The notes beneath the pieces were generated by a model, which searched no databases, had not been told where the DNA came from, and saw only the letters and a program-made list of their open reading frames with translations. From Lamellibrachia satsuma (Eukaryota; Annelida; Polychaeta; Sabellida; Siboglinidae), in the NCBI GenBank assembly GCA_033239005.1, contig BSQZ01000001.1, positions 1,102,001 through 1,166,000 of the forward strand: 64,000 bases of DNA, read 5' to 3'. Position numbers and translations under genes: made by a program. Of this stretch, positions 12,301 to 22,442 are shown piece by piece; the stretch's first letter is position 1; each line of letters opens with the position of its first letter.

Positions 12301-15300
12301 CTCTTTGGGCTTGTTTTGAACTCGTGACTTGTTATTTATGTGCTATTTTGACAAATGCAGGCTTTATCCTGTAATAAAAATTCTTTTAAAATGCAGTGTC
12401 TGAAATTAGCAAACAAATTAACTGGCCCAGATTAAAATTTTTTAACTAACCCAGTTCCATTTTGAACTAACCCTGCTGATTTTGAACTGGCCCCACAAAC
12501 ATGTATAAATTATAAGTCTATTATTTTGTAGCTAATATAATGTTATAAAGCAAAACGACAAAGTTTTCATGCACAAAACAGATTAGAATAAGTTTTCATG
12601 CATAAAACACAGACTAGAATTTCATGCATAAAACAGACTGGAATAAAGTAATGATAAAACACAATGTCAAACTTGCAAGTGGAAACCATATTTAAATTAT
12701 AAAATGTTCGTATGTAATTCTATAATGCTACGACTGCAGCATTAAACAAGTGAGTTTTAATATCATATGGGATTTTAAAAACTTTGAATACAACCGGGGC
12801 ATTTCAGTCACAGAGTAAACATGTCAGCCATACGTATAGTTCTAGAACTGTGGCTGGGACAGTCACTGATCTCCATCAAATAATTATTAGAAATCAGTAG
12901 GTACCATCAGAAGACGGCTACTGGCAGAGCGAAGCTGGCAGCCCGACAGGTATGGTGAAACATGTCGCTGATAGTGCAACTTTGTGCACTGCCCGGAAAC
13001 TAAATGTCTTTCCCAACCGAATTCGGGTTGGCTCCCTCCGTTGCTCATCAATATTCACGTTGCCTTAACCAAATGCGACAGCCATTGGCCATTGAAAGCT
13101 GATTAATATTCATAACTATACTCAGTTGGGAAACAATATCGCATCCGTGGAACGCCATCTGAACCACGCTGGCATATGCTGTTTCGGACGAACTTGTTTA
13201 TTTTGCTTACCTAGAAGTTCTTTATATTGTTGCTAGGCCTATCATATTTAATTCCATATATTACACAGGCATAACATACTAATTTGTAATGCAAGTGTCC
13301 ATTTGTGCATGTTTACTCTTATAGTAGTAAGTACTGTAATGTACATCACTAATACAGTCCGACCCAGCCGTGGATGCTGGGATGAATCGGCAGGGTGGGG
13401 CCGAAAACTTGTGCATGTTGGTAAATTTAATTGGTCCGTGGAATTTTTAATCAGCGGCTGCCGATAAAAAGGCCTTAAATTCAAACACTGAAATGCACAA
13501 GATTGTTAAGTCATTACTCCTATGCCTGTAAGACAATCAAATGTAATAAAATCTGTTGACACATCTTGTCATTCATGAAATGCTGCATCTGCTGGTGCAA
13601 ATAATTTTTTTTAGATTTTACTGGCAAAATATTTTTATCAACATCACTTGAATGCAAATGACAAGATACAAGTGAGTTACCCCAACGGTTCCTTGATGTC
13701 ACTAGATGGTCTTGCCATCGACTGGTGTTTTGTATTATAACACCTGGAACGCCACCTAGTTAATACAGTGTAATTCACAGTTTCATGTAGCAGTGGGATC
13801 GAGGGGGTCTGAGATGAAATTGCATCGTTTCACGTTGTGTCATACATTGATTCAATGTTATGAGAACATCCATAGCAACAGCTCTGATAATTTTGATTAA
13901 AATTTACACTAATTAACATACTGGGATAATCACAAAATAACTGAAAATTCTTTTATGCATGGCAAAGTTCTCACAATGGGCAGATTATCTTCAGATTATC
14001 CCTAGATTATATCCAGATTAATGCATGGACCAACATTATCCTGTGCCCTCTGAGCGAATAAAGCACCAGCCATAAAATGTTTCAGATCCTGGGTTTTGAC
14101 ATCTTGCTGTTGAGCGACGGAAAGCCCATGTTGTTGGAGGTGAACTCCAACCCAAGTCTGCGCATCGACTACGAACGCGAGGTTCTCCCAGGGATCTTTG
14201 AGTACATCTACAGCCAGGTGGACACGGAGATCAAGAAACCTCTCGTTCAAGATACGCTCCTCTTGGTAGCACCACGAACATACACAGCTAGGTAGCTCTG
14301 TTGATTGCCCCATGCTCATAGTCATACACACTAGGTAGCTCTGTTGATTGCCCCATGCTCAGTCACACACACTAGGTAGCTCTGTTGATTGCCCCATGTT
14401 CAGTCATACACAGTAGGTAGCTCTGTTGATTGCCCCATGCACATAGTCATACACACTAGGTAGCTCAGTTGATTGCCCCATACTGATAGTCATACACACT
14501 AGGTAGCTCTGTTGATTGCCCCATGCTCATAGTCATGCACACTAGGTAGCTCAGTTGATTGCCCCATGCTCATAGCCATACACAGTAGGTAGCTCAGTTG
14601 ATTATCCCATGCTCATAGTCATACACACTGGGTAGCTCAGTTGATTGCCCCATGCTCATAGTCATACACACTAGTTAGCTCAGTTGATTGCCCCATTCTC
14701 ATAGTCATACATACAAGGTAGCTAAGTTGATTGCCCATGCTCATACTAATACACACTATGTAGCTGATTTGATTGCCCCATGCTCATAGTCATACACCCT
14801 AAGTAGCTCAGTTGATTGCCCCATGCATGCTCATAGTCATACACACTAAGTAGCTAAGTTGATTGCCTCATGCTCATAGTCATATACTCTAGATAGCTCA
14901 CTGCCCCATTCTCATAGTTATGCACACTAGGTAGCTCAGTTGAAAAAATTTTTCTTGTAGCCAATTTCATATCTATGTGTTATTGTTCATATTTCAAGAG
15001 ATACAATGTACTCCATGCGAATATTCCTCCAAGGATAGTTCTATATGAGTGAAGATGTTCATCAGATTGGATGGTTCAAATGAGTAATATTTTTACTTAT
15101 TTCACAGTCGGTTTACCTTTTTTCCTGTGACGTTTCGACTGCTATCAGCAATCTTCTTCAGACAACACCATCAAAGTCAAACCACAAATGATGTGCGAAG
15201 TGATGTATTCCATAGTGTGTAAGAACTGTAATGTCACCTACATCGGTACCTTAGGAACACGCATCAAAGAACACAAAGAAGACGCTGAGAAAGCATCGGC

Positions 15301-16063
15301 TAGCAGACCCTACACCCGAAGCAACAGAAAAACATCAGAAAAAGAGATGCATAAATCAGCTAGCACAGATAACATGACTCAACAGAATCACATAGTAGAC
15401 TGGGAGGGGGCAAAATTGGTAGACATAGAGTCGGACTGGAGAACAAGAGGCATCAAAGAAGCGATATGAATAAGAAAAACCAAAGACAGCATGAATTGAG
15501 ATGAGGGCCGGTACTGACTCTCATATCTACGATGATCTCCTGAAGAGCCATCCAGGACGCGGCCGTGGGGGGCACACACTGACACACCAGAATGACGTCT
15601 GCTCAGAATGACTACTGTGTCGCCATCTAGTGGTAGTTATCTGAAGAAGATTGGTGATAACAGTTGAAACATCACGGGGAAAAAAGGTAAACTGACTGAA
15701 GTAAGTAAAAATATTAGTCGAGGAACGTTCTAGTTTTCAAACTATATCCTGTTTTCTTCCATGCATACTATGGTAAGGGTGGCTCCTACGAGAGTGACTT
15801 TATTATATTGATGCGAGTCTCCCAAATCCATATTGTACGACCTAATTATCAGCTAACAGAAATACTTATGATACTCACAATAAAAATGCCAACATTATAA
15901 TTAGAGACTTGAATTAGTCTTTAGTCTTATTATAATTGCTTGTTTGATTATTCGTTCTTTTTATTATCATTATGACAACATTAGTGTTTGTGTTTTGTAT
16001 ATATGCTCTTTATAATGTTTTAATGATTATACAATGCTGCACAATTGGATCAATAAACAATCG

Positions 16064-16102
<39 letters not shown>

Positions 16103-16120
16103 GCCTGCCTGCCTGCCTGG

Positions 16121-16152
<32 letters not shown>

Positions 16153-16166
16153 GCCTGCCTGCCTGG

Positions 16167-16202
<36 letters not shown>

Positions 16203-16818
16203 GCCTGCCTGCCTGCCATAGTAGTTGTACTAAAGCACCTCTTGCCTGTCACACATGTAGATGCCATTCGAGAAATAAAGCCAAGACGAAGGCGAACGAA
16301 GACAGCCAGTCTGTGGAGGCGCTGGAGCAGAATGGCTTGGACGAGTTGTGCACGAACGAGAGACCAACACCACCACCGCCCAGCAAGGACTATGAGGCCC
16401 TGGAGTTGGTGTATCCGCACCCCACTGACTACTTCTATGATGAACTGTTTATCCTGAATGCCATTGCCAGCATCTTCATCGAATGCCTGGGGGTGCGGGG
16501 GTCCCTGAGGATGGGCACAACTGCCTTCCGCACATTCACAAGGTGAACTCTCAAGGTCACACTGTGTCACACTTATAACTAAACACTTCCAACAAGCTTC
16601 AGTAATTTTGCCTCTGTTTTTAGATGTAATTATTAGCTCCACTTTTCTTCCTCACATTTTAAATGTTAACAGGACATTATACTACATGCGTCTTCACTTT
16701 TTAAACCACGTAAATGTATGAATAGCAATTTTCTTCTTAACACAACTATTGAGATTTTATGTGACTCCAGCTCACATATTTTTTGGACTGTAATATTCAT
16801 GTAAATGTTCATCAAGTT

Positions 16819-16859
<41 letters not shown>

Positions 16860-19800
16860 ACGATTTTTTTCCTAAAAACATCTATCAAGATTCAATAGTT
16901 GTGTTTAGAAGAAATTCATTACTCATATATATCTACCAACTCAATGAACATTTACATACAAATAAATGTTGTAATGAATACCTAGATGTGGCTTTCGTGC
17001 CTGTTCAAGAATCCTCTCAGTCTTGCATTATGTCCATGTTTGTCCGTCCATCCAACCATTCATCCATCTGTCAACTCCCCACATGGTGGACAAAGATTGT
17101 AGATGAGTGTATCATGAATTATGTGTATCCCTAGCACCAGGTCCTTTGTTTGTTTTGCCACACTTAAGAAATATTCATTAGTAATAAAGAGAAATTGACC
17201 GTGTACATACATAGTAAAATATTGGTTTGTTGTCAGTCAGTGTTATTCTGATGGTTGACATGCTAATTGTATTTTGAAGGCAAACCAAAACACTGTTCAT
17301 GAGCGATTTTTTTCCAATTTGTCAGCTGACCCAGTGTCGACATTCACACGATATCGCACTGCAAGAATCAATTGTGTAAATACCCGTGTGGGGCTGACTT
17401 GCAGAGCAATTTAGTCGAGGAGAACTGGGACACTGGCTCCAATCTAGTTATCAACTGACTTTTATGTTTTTGAAGCAGTAGCCAATCAGTGACCAGCAGC
17501 AGTGAACCCATCATGACCTTTCATCAGAGTGGCAAATCAAAATGTAGGTAACGGTATCAAACTTGTGACTCGTCTAAACACAATTTAGTTGCACGTTATT
17601 GTGCGACATTTATTGTCTGACAAATCAGGGCAAAAATTGCTTGTGTATATGACCTTGGATGTTAATTTTTCACTAGTAAACATGTATTCTGCAGGAGATG
17701 TAAACTTGTGGGATGTCAGACGGGCTTCACAAACGCAGAGTTTGACATCTTGTTTATCAACCTACAGAAACGGTGGGAACACCTGAATCTTGATCGGCCA
17801 GGATCTGGTATGTAATACAAGTGTGCTAAATATTCTGTTGCCAAATCGAGTTCGGAATTCTTTGCTGCATGCACAAGAAATTGTGCTATTTTTCCACGGG
17901 GGCCCGTATTCTTGAAAGACCGGCAGCAAAGCTGGTCACTTATGGAATATTTAATATGAAAATAACATGGCAAATTTAATATTAAAACACAAGCCTGCTA
18001 GTCTTGGCTGATATTCAGCATGGACTGTGTAGTACTTCAGTAGGCCCATTCAGTATCTAGAACATCAACAATTTACCAATATATTCCATGAATGGACACT
18101 GGGACAGCTTAGCCGCCATATTTACGGAAAACTTGAGTTATAAATGCGTATGTCTTTCGAGAATACGGGCCCAGAGATGCGTGGTAAACGTTTTATCACA
18201 TGGCCTACCTAAGATGGCAAGTCGCATTTAGTTATGATTATCATTATGTCGCTGTAACTTGCTCACTCACCCATTTATATCTTCAGCCTTTCGTTCTAGG
18301 TCGTGTCTTTATTTTCTGGGTTTGTGCCTCTTGTATGATGGTTCATTCGTTTGTTGCTGTAATGTATTAAAACATGTTTGCTATATAGCATACATGTTTT
18401 CAGCCAAGCGAGAATAAGGAAAATGCATATGCCTGTGTACCATCTTGAGGAACTCTATCCCTCTACCAAATGTTGACTACTGTAAATATATATCAATTGG
18501 GACAATGAACTGCTAAAATGCAGACAGACTTTCTCACTAAGAAGTCACAAGACAGTTATTTACTTTTCTGCACAGGCTTCATCATGTTACATTATATCAG
18601 ACCTCGGTTGCAGAACAACCAACCCATTTGTACATTATTTTTTCACACTTTGAATGTTTTGTTACATAATTAGATTCTGATGGAAAGTATGTAGATTAAA
18701 GGGAATGTACAATACTATTAGTTGGTTAACTGAATGACTGTTTACGGGACATTATGACACTGAATTTGTTAGTACTGTAATTATAACATATTGGTTGTTT
18801 TTTCTACAAGCAGTGATGGTGTAAGCTAGAAACTGTTGCATCAAAGAAATTTTCTTTGGTTGTTTTAAAAATAATATCCATATAAATTGTGTGATTATTG
18901 TGATCTTTCGATTATCTCAACATTTTCGAAAACGCACAATTTGGAGATGAATGAAAATATGGTAGTTTTATGACATATACAGACACTGCTTTTCGGCAGT
19001 TAAAAAGGGACTAGTAAATCTTCACCCTTAAAGATGAATAATAAAAATTCACCTGATGTTTGATTGGTCTGTTAAATTCCTGTCTGATGCATTATCTGAT
19101 GGTAAATGCACCACAACAGGAAAGATTAACACGTGAAGTATAACATTGTTAATTTAGGAAAACTTAGATAAAAAAATGCAGAGAATTTGTGCATTTTAAT
19201 TATATGAAACTCCCTGCTAACTCCATAGCAATTGACCAATGAAAATCGCTGTATGTTCCCTTTAAGATGCATACACGTTACTGCGGACACGTAAAGGTCT
19301 GTGCATGTGTGATGTATATTAGCCATGGGGTGAGAAAAGGAAGAGCGAAGACTCTCGAGGGTTGGTTCACTGCCTCCCATTGCTCTTTCCAGGACCACGG
19401 TGGGATTTAGTGAGACAGTTCAGTGCGTGTGACCGCACTTACATCCACCCGACGTCCCAGGGTAATTATCGCTTCCTTGGACAGTGTCAGCAGGGTTAAG
19501 GCAATGCTTGCATTATCCTTCATTTCTACGTTTTTATATTACATCATGCCTTGCTTCTGAAACAGTAAGGTAGCTGTTTGCATGTTATATTGTCTATTAT
19601 TAGTTATACTGCCCCCACAAACCCTTCTGTGTTGCTATCTTTAAAGTGAAAAAGATGGTTTTGGGGCTACGCACCACATGTAACTAAAATCAAGAATATC
19701 ATGCCAGTGGTTTACTCAGAATGTGTTCTAAAAGTGGGCGATTCCGGTCGTTTCTCTAGTTGACATCTTAACCATTGTGACCAATAAGTGCATGCACAGC

Positions 19801-21847
19801 TCTATGAAAAAAAGATAACTTAGACTACAACTGACGTATTAAGGGAAGCCAGCATATAGAGAACCAAAGTAAAGTGCTAACAAACGTGCTATTCTCTCAT
19901 AAAGAGGACTAGTTTAAACAAAGACCAAAATGTGTTACATAACTTGAGTTTGGACGCAAACAGCTTGGATATATCCTATGACAATTATATGAATAGGTGT
20001 ATACAAATATATTTTCATTTGGCGAGCAAATACCCACATTCATCACATAGGGTTATGTAATACTATGGCACGTTTGCACAAGTTAGCTGTTTCAGTTAGA
20101 TCATCGAACGAATTATAAATAAGTTTTTACCGGATCTGGTCAAACTTTGGTGAGAAAAAGCAGAATGATTCGAACAAAGGGTACTCTTTTAGGGCAAAGT
20201 GACGCAGTGGTTGAAACACTGGACTATCAATCAGGAGGCCAGGGTTTCAGTCCACTGGTCGTCGTTTCGAAACTCTACCAATTTTTTTCACCTCACATTT
20301 CCTGGTCAAGGTGGGCAATACTCCTTGTTAAAAAATTCTTCTTCATCTTGAGGTTCTGAGTGGTTGAAATGACATACGCGAAGTATACATATAGTAGTTT
20401 GCAATGGACTGCTGGGTTTATAATGGGCGAGCAGAATTCATCTGGATCAGCGTTTGTTTTTGGACTCCCCAAAATATATGACTGACTGGGATGGAGGGAC
20501 ATGTACTTCTTGTGGGTGCAGATCAGATCATGAGGATCTTTTTGTGAGCACGGATCAGTACTAAGACTGACAGCACACCTGCTAAGTCTCCTGTTACTGA
20601 CAACAGACTCCCAAGTTTGGTAGCCTTCTCATGGGTGTCAGATGACATCTCTTGTATTTCAGGCTTCCACCGCTATTAAAAACATCTCTACTCGGACATA
20701 CTCCCGTTTAAAAAAAAATTCTTCTCTACCATTTTTTTTATAGCTAGTGATAAAATCCTGCACTTTATGGCACGAATAGCGTAATTTGGTATCACGTAAA
20801 AAATTTCAGACTTGCCGTTTTTGAAACTTAACGTGTCTGCAGCGAGAAGAGAATTAACTATGTATTGAAGTGTAACTGCCACGGTAATTTAACTTATAAT
20901 TGTATGATTATAACTTTGTGCTACTTTATATTCCATCTGGCTCATGTTTACTCCATGGTGTGTGCGACTTTGGGCCGATATATTTGCCAAGATTGTTGAT
21001 TAATGTTATGTAACCATAGACTTATTTACAACTTATTATAGCAGACGTTTTTCTTTTGTACAGCACCATAGAATGTTGCTATATAATTTTGGTGCTACGT
21101 TTTATATAAATTTCTATATTTAAGTTACGATTGTGAATCCCATGCCTTTTCTTTCAACATTTGACTATATAATATAATTTTATTATTATTAAAAGGCATT
21201 TTAAAATATTTATTATTATTCATGCATATTTAACTATTATTTATGTATTATTTATGGCTATATATTTTACCAGGTATTTTTTTGTTTTATCACTAGAAGC
21301 ATTTCTATTATATTTATTTAGCTAGTTATTTCTAGTTATATATATATCTTATTGTGCTATATTTATTTAAAAATAATTCTTATTACTAGTACTATTTTAA
21401 TATATTTAATAGTTTATTTAGCAATTCTAGACTATCTTATTAATTTTTAATATGTTGTGAAATGTCACTAACAGTGGATCTGAGGCTATGCTAAATAAAA
21501 TATATTATTATTTTGTTTCTTCAGTGTAGTCTCTCGTTGCAGGCCTGTGTTTCCTGGCGTTCGTTGAAGCGTTTCTCACCCTGGCACAGAAGAAGTTCGA
21601 CCTGCATAAGAGTGAGTCGACAGTTCGCCTCGTTGATCTTTGGCAGGAACAGAAGTTAACAGAGCTGGCACGCCAGAAACGTTCCAAGCATCTGCCTCTC
21701 ATATCGAAAGCCACACACCGGTCATCAATGGCAACCAATTCGCCATCCGCTGAGTGGACGGCAATGACGGCCATTTCGAATCCGAGAAGATACGAGCGAT
21801 ACAGCGGCTGTTTTGACTTTCGAAATCAGAAACTCCATGAGAATTAG
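8725..21847 (+). CDS. TTLL11: TTLL11-type tubulin polyglutamylase (whole gene, 7 coding exons)
   Basis: Coding exons: 8725-8967, 9682-9787, 11404-12095, 14086-14291, 16261-16542, 17695-17807, 21543-21847. Phases join without error to give 648 aa. TTLL11 is an ATP-grasp amino-acid ligase that adds or extends glutamate side chains on tubulin tails of axonemal and spindle microtubules. Visible landmarks: the N-terminal 'VTVDTSNARNALDVLRM' block typical of TTLL11 (residues about 57-73), 'VNKFPGMVEVLRK', the ATP-grasp lysine motif 'IVKPDEGCQGEGIYLI' (K177), 'ELKFDLRVYVVV' (217-228), 'MHLTNYSLN' (264-272), and 'LLEVNSNPS' with E365 and N367, the metal-binding Glu/Asn pair. The C-terminal 'FLAFVEAFLTLAQKKF' matches the end of vertebrate TTLL11. 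The start ATG follows an in-frame TGA two codons upstream. Family assignment is secure; chain-elongating rather than initiating activity is inferred from vertebrate TTLL11. Confidence 0.9.
9271..9310. repeat. (CGTG)n microsatellite
   Basis: About ten tetranucleotide copies inside TTLL11 intron 1, with no relation to a splice site. Confidence 0.9.
9682..9787 (+). CDS. TTLL11: TTLL11 coding exon 2
   Basis: The acceptor is 'tggtttcag' and the donor GTACGG, exit phase 1. It encodes 'LPSGRRDGTCHIQWNNV' and then 'KVNKFPG', matching the 'FPFGRRLPCDIYWHGV' and 'QVNKFPGM' segment of vertebrate TTLL11 in the same order. Confidence 0.88.
10429..11411 (+). repeat. Minisatellite of about 42 bp whose unit contains the exon 3 acceptor
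   Basis: About 23 near-copies of a unit reading 'ttgcagggatggtgtgt', 'tcctttaacattaggg' and 'catgtgtca'. The last copy supplies the real acceptor of TTLL11 exon 3: 'gtgtcgttgcag' then GGATGGTG. Each unit therefore carries a polypyrimidine-poor but AG-bearing copy of the splice site plus the first 8 exon bases. Most units are 42 bp (14 codons). A few are shorter or longer and one near the exon has lost the AG ('gttgcatgg'). The long open frames here on both strands are repeat artefacts. Confidence 0.95.
11404..12095 (+). CDS. TTLL11: TTLL11 coding exon 3 (ATP-grasp core)
   Basis: 692 bp, entry phase 1, exit phase 0 at a GTCAGT donor. It codes residues 117-347, from 'GMVEVLRKVNLGRTL' through 'KPDEGCQGEG', 'FDLRVYVVV', 'HLTNYSLN' and 'LKVYYRSEVP' to 'TGPSCFQ'. 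The frame stays open upstream into the tandem array to at least 11280, so only homology ('NKFPGM') and phase fix the start. Confidence 0.92.
12096..14085. other. TTLL11 intron 3
   Basis: AT-rich intron with no exon seen. A short repeat ('ttttcatgcataaaacaga') occurs about three times near 12560-12650. Two stretches at 12235-12300 and 10265-10320 share 'ggatctc' and 'gattttagcgca', a small dispersed repeat. Confidence 0.5.
14086..14291 (+). CDS. TTLL11: TTLL11 coding exon 4
   Basis: The acceptor 'aaatgtttcag' is followed by 'ILGFDILLLSDGKPMLLEVN'. It holds the catalytic Glu/Asn motif (E365, N367) and 'NPSLRIDYEREVLPG'. The donor is AG before GTAGCT, exit phase 2, chosen because exon 5 needs phase 2. 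The last codons ('APRTYTAR') are not conserved and resemble the adjoining 43-bp repeat. Confidence 0.88.
14279..14940 (+). repeat. Minisatellite, 43-bp unit, about 15 copies, containing the exon 4 donor
   Basis: The unit reads 'gtagctctgttgattgcccc', 'atgctcatagtcata' and 'cacactag'. The first unit begins exactly at the exon 4 donor, and the last dozen exon bases ('catacacagctag') match the end of the repeat unit. Every unit therefore carries another 'ctag' plus 'gtagct' donor. A 43-bp period does not preserve the reading frame and copies contain in-frame stops. Confidence 0.95.
15090..15715 (+). mobile_element. Penelope-like element remnant with GIY-YIG endonuclease
   Basis: Positions 15188-15469 encode 'VMYSIVCKNCNVTYIG' followed by 'TRIKEHKEDAEK', 'TDNMTQQNHIVDWEGAK' and 'TRGIKEAI'. 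This is the GIY-YIG endonuclease end of Penelope-like retroelements; here the second GIY-YIG half is 'TYIG' and a stop follows 'EAI'. The coding piece is flanked by inverted copies of a roughly 70-bp sequence (15093-15165 and 15640-15712) that include 'ggtttacctttttt', 'gacgtttcga' and 'atcttcttcaga'. The reverse transcriptase is missing, so this is a 5'-truncated, dead copy inside TTLL11 intron 4. Confidence 0.8.
16062..16218 (+). repeat. (CCTG)n tract with GGCCTG interruptions
   Basis: About 36 copies of the tetranucleotide in the sense strand of TTLL11, ending 43 bp before the exon 5 acceptor. The tract would sit in the branch-point and polypyrimidine region. Long Pro/Cys/Leu/Ala frames across it are artefacts. 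Confidence 0.96.
16261..16542 (+). CDS. TTLL11: TTLL11 coding exon 5
   Basis: The acceptor 'cacacatgtag' has entry phase 2; the donor is AG before GTGAAC, exit phase 2. It encodes a low-complexity linker ('ERPTPPPPSKDYEAL') and then 'ASIFIECLGVRGSLRMGTTA' and 'FRTFTR', which match vertebrate 'NLFIRFLGIKGTMKLGPTGF' and 'RTFIR'. Confidence 0.85.
16818..16856. repeat. (AT)n microsatellite
   Basis: About 19 dinucleotide copies in TTLL11 intron 5. Confidence 0.95.
17276..17655 (+). repeat. Dispersed repeat family A, copy 2
   Basis: Same order of landmarks as 1215-1605: 'gcaagaatcaattgtgtaaa', 'gcagtagccaatcagtgacc', 'gcgacatttattgtctgac', and an end near 'gcttgtgtatatgacc'. It lies just before TTLL11 exon 6 and is more diverged than copy 1. 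Confidence 0.55.
17695..17807 (+). CDS. TTLL11: TTLL11 coding exon 6
   Basis: The acceptor 'tattctgcag' has entry phase 2; the donor is CTG before GTATGT, exit phase 1. It encodes 'RRCKLVGCQTGFTNAEFDIL' and 'FINLQKRWEHLNLDRPGSG', matching 'SCKLSSSSLSMAAVDILYID' and 'TRRWNSMTLDQRDSG' of vertebrate TTLL11. Confidence 0.87.
17899..18172. mobile_element. MITE with inverted ends 'GGGCCCGTATTCT'
   Basis: The left end reads 'gggcccgtattcttgaaag' and the right end is its inverse ('ctttcgagaatacgggccc'), about 21 bp matching with one difference. The interior has no coding potential. A target-site duplication was not clear. A partial relative ('cagggcctgtattctcaaat') lies at about 25678-25697. Confidence 0.7.
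18173..19634. other. TTLL11 intron 6, first part
   Basis: AT-rich intron sequence with no exon or element that I could support. Confidence 0.4.
19635..19968 (+). repeat. Dispersed repeat family B, copy 1 (LINE-associated)
   Basis: Collinear with 59805-60320: shared landmarks are 'tttggggcta', 'aagaatatcatgccagtgg', 'gaccaataagtgcatgc', 'agaggactagtt' and 'gagtttggacgcaaac'. In the second copy this runs directly into a LINE endonuclease frame, so family B is probably part of that LINE. Confidence 0.7.
20190..20300 (+). mobile_element. tRNA-derived SINE head
   Basis: A polymerase III A-box-like 'gacgcagtggttgaaacac' is followed by a B-box-like 'ccagggtttcagtccac'. It is not a functional tRNA gene: the arms do not fold cleanly. 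Confidence 0.5.
20301..21542. other. TTLL11 intron 6, distal part
   Basis: Nothing coding. Positions 21040-21500 are extremely AT-rich with many 'tattattatta' and 'tatatttattta' runs. Confidence 0.4.
21543..21847 (+). CDS. TTLL11: TTLL11 coding exon 7 and stop
   Basis: The acceptor 'ctctcgttgcag' has entry phase 1. It encodes 'GLCFLAFVEAFLTLAQKKFD' and then a basic, non-conserved tail ending 'RNQKLHEN' and TAG. The first segment matches vertebrate 'MCLQAFVEAFFFLAQRKFKM'; the tail is lineage-specific. Confidence 0.88.
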
Positions 21848-22047
21848 ACATGCAGTGTTGAAGCATTACCATGTGCAAATATTATCTACTTATTCAGCCA
21901 TTTCATTTTGTCACTACACTCTTATATAAAGACAGTGCTGCTGAGAATTAGACATGCAGTGTTGAAGCATTACCATGTGTAAATGTTATCTACTTATTCA
22001 GCCATTTCATTTTGTCACTACACTCTTATATAAAGACAGTGCTGCTG
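21836..22047. repeat. Tandem duplication of about 108 bp spanning the TTLL11 stop codon
   Basis: Two near-identical copies start 'gagaattagacatgcagtg' and end 'tatataaagacagtgctgct'. The first copy includes the last two codons and the stop; the second lies in the 3' untranslated region. Confidence 0.9.
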
Positions 22048-22436
22048 TAAATAATACGACTATACTACAACGAGGTAATTTATACAGATAAATATTTATT
22101 TAAAAAGTACTATATTAAATTGCCTAAATCTGTCACGACAAACAAAAACATGAGTTCTGGGTTCTAATTGGCCTTAACCTACTAGGATTAGCACAAATAA
22201 GATAGAATTCTGGAAACAATCCTGTACTAGACAAAGGCACTGTAGTGTGCAGTAAAATGCAGAACATGAACAGAGAAATCACTGAAAGACATGCAACTAA
22301 TTGTGCCATCAATGTTCTTGTAGTACTAGAATATTCAAACTTTAATGTCAAAACTGAATGGTGTCTGTAGTTGTGTGTTTGTCAGCCAATGTTAGTGTAT
22401 AGAGCTGTATATATGTACACCGAACCAGGATCTTTG

Positions 22437-22442
22437 AATAAA
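22437..22442 (+). terminator. Candidate TTLL11 polyadenylation signal AATAAA
   Basis: This is the first AATAAA after the stop codon, 590 bp downstream. No transcript evidence; other signals may be used. Confidence 0.4.

Noticed and set aside
15972..16642. Pro/Cys/Leu-rich and Gly/Arg/Gln-rich frames over the CCTG tract
   Set aside because: Only the + frame from 16261 on is conserved with TTLL11; the tract itself is intronic.
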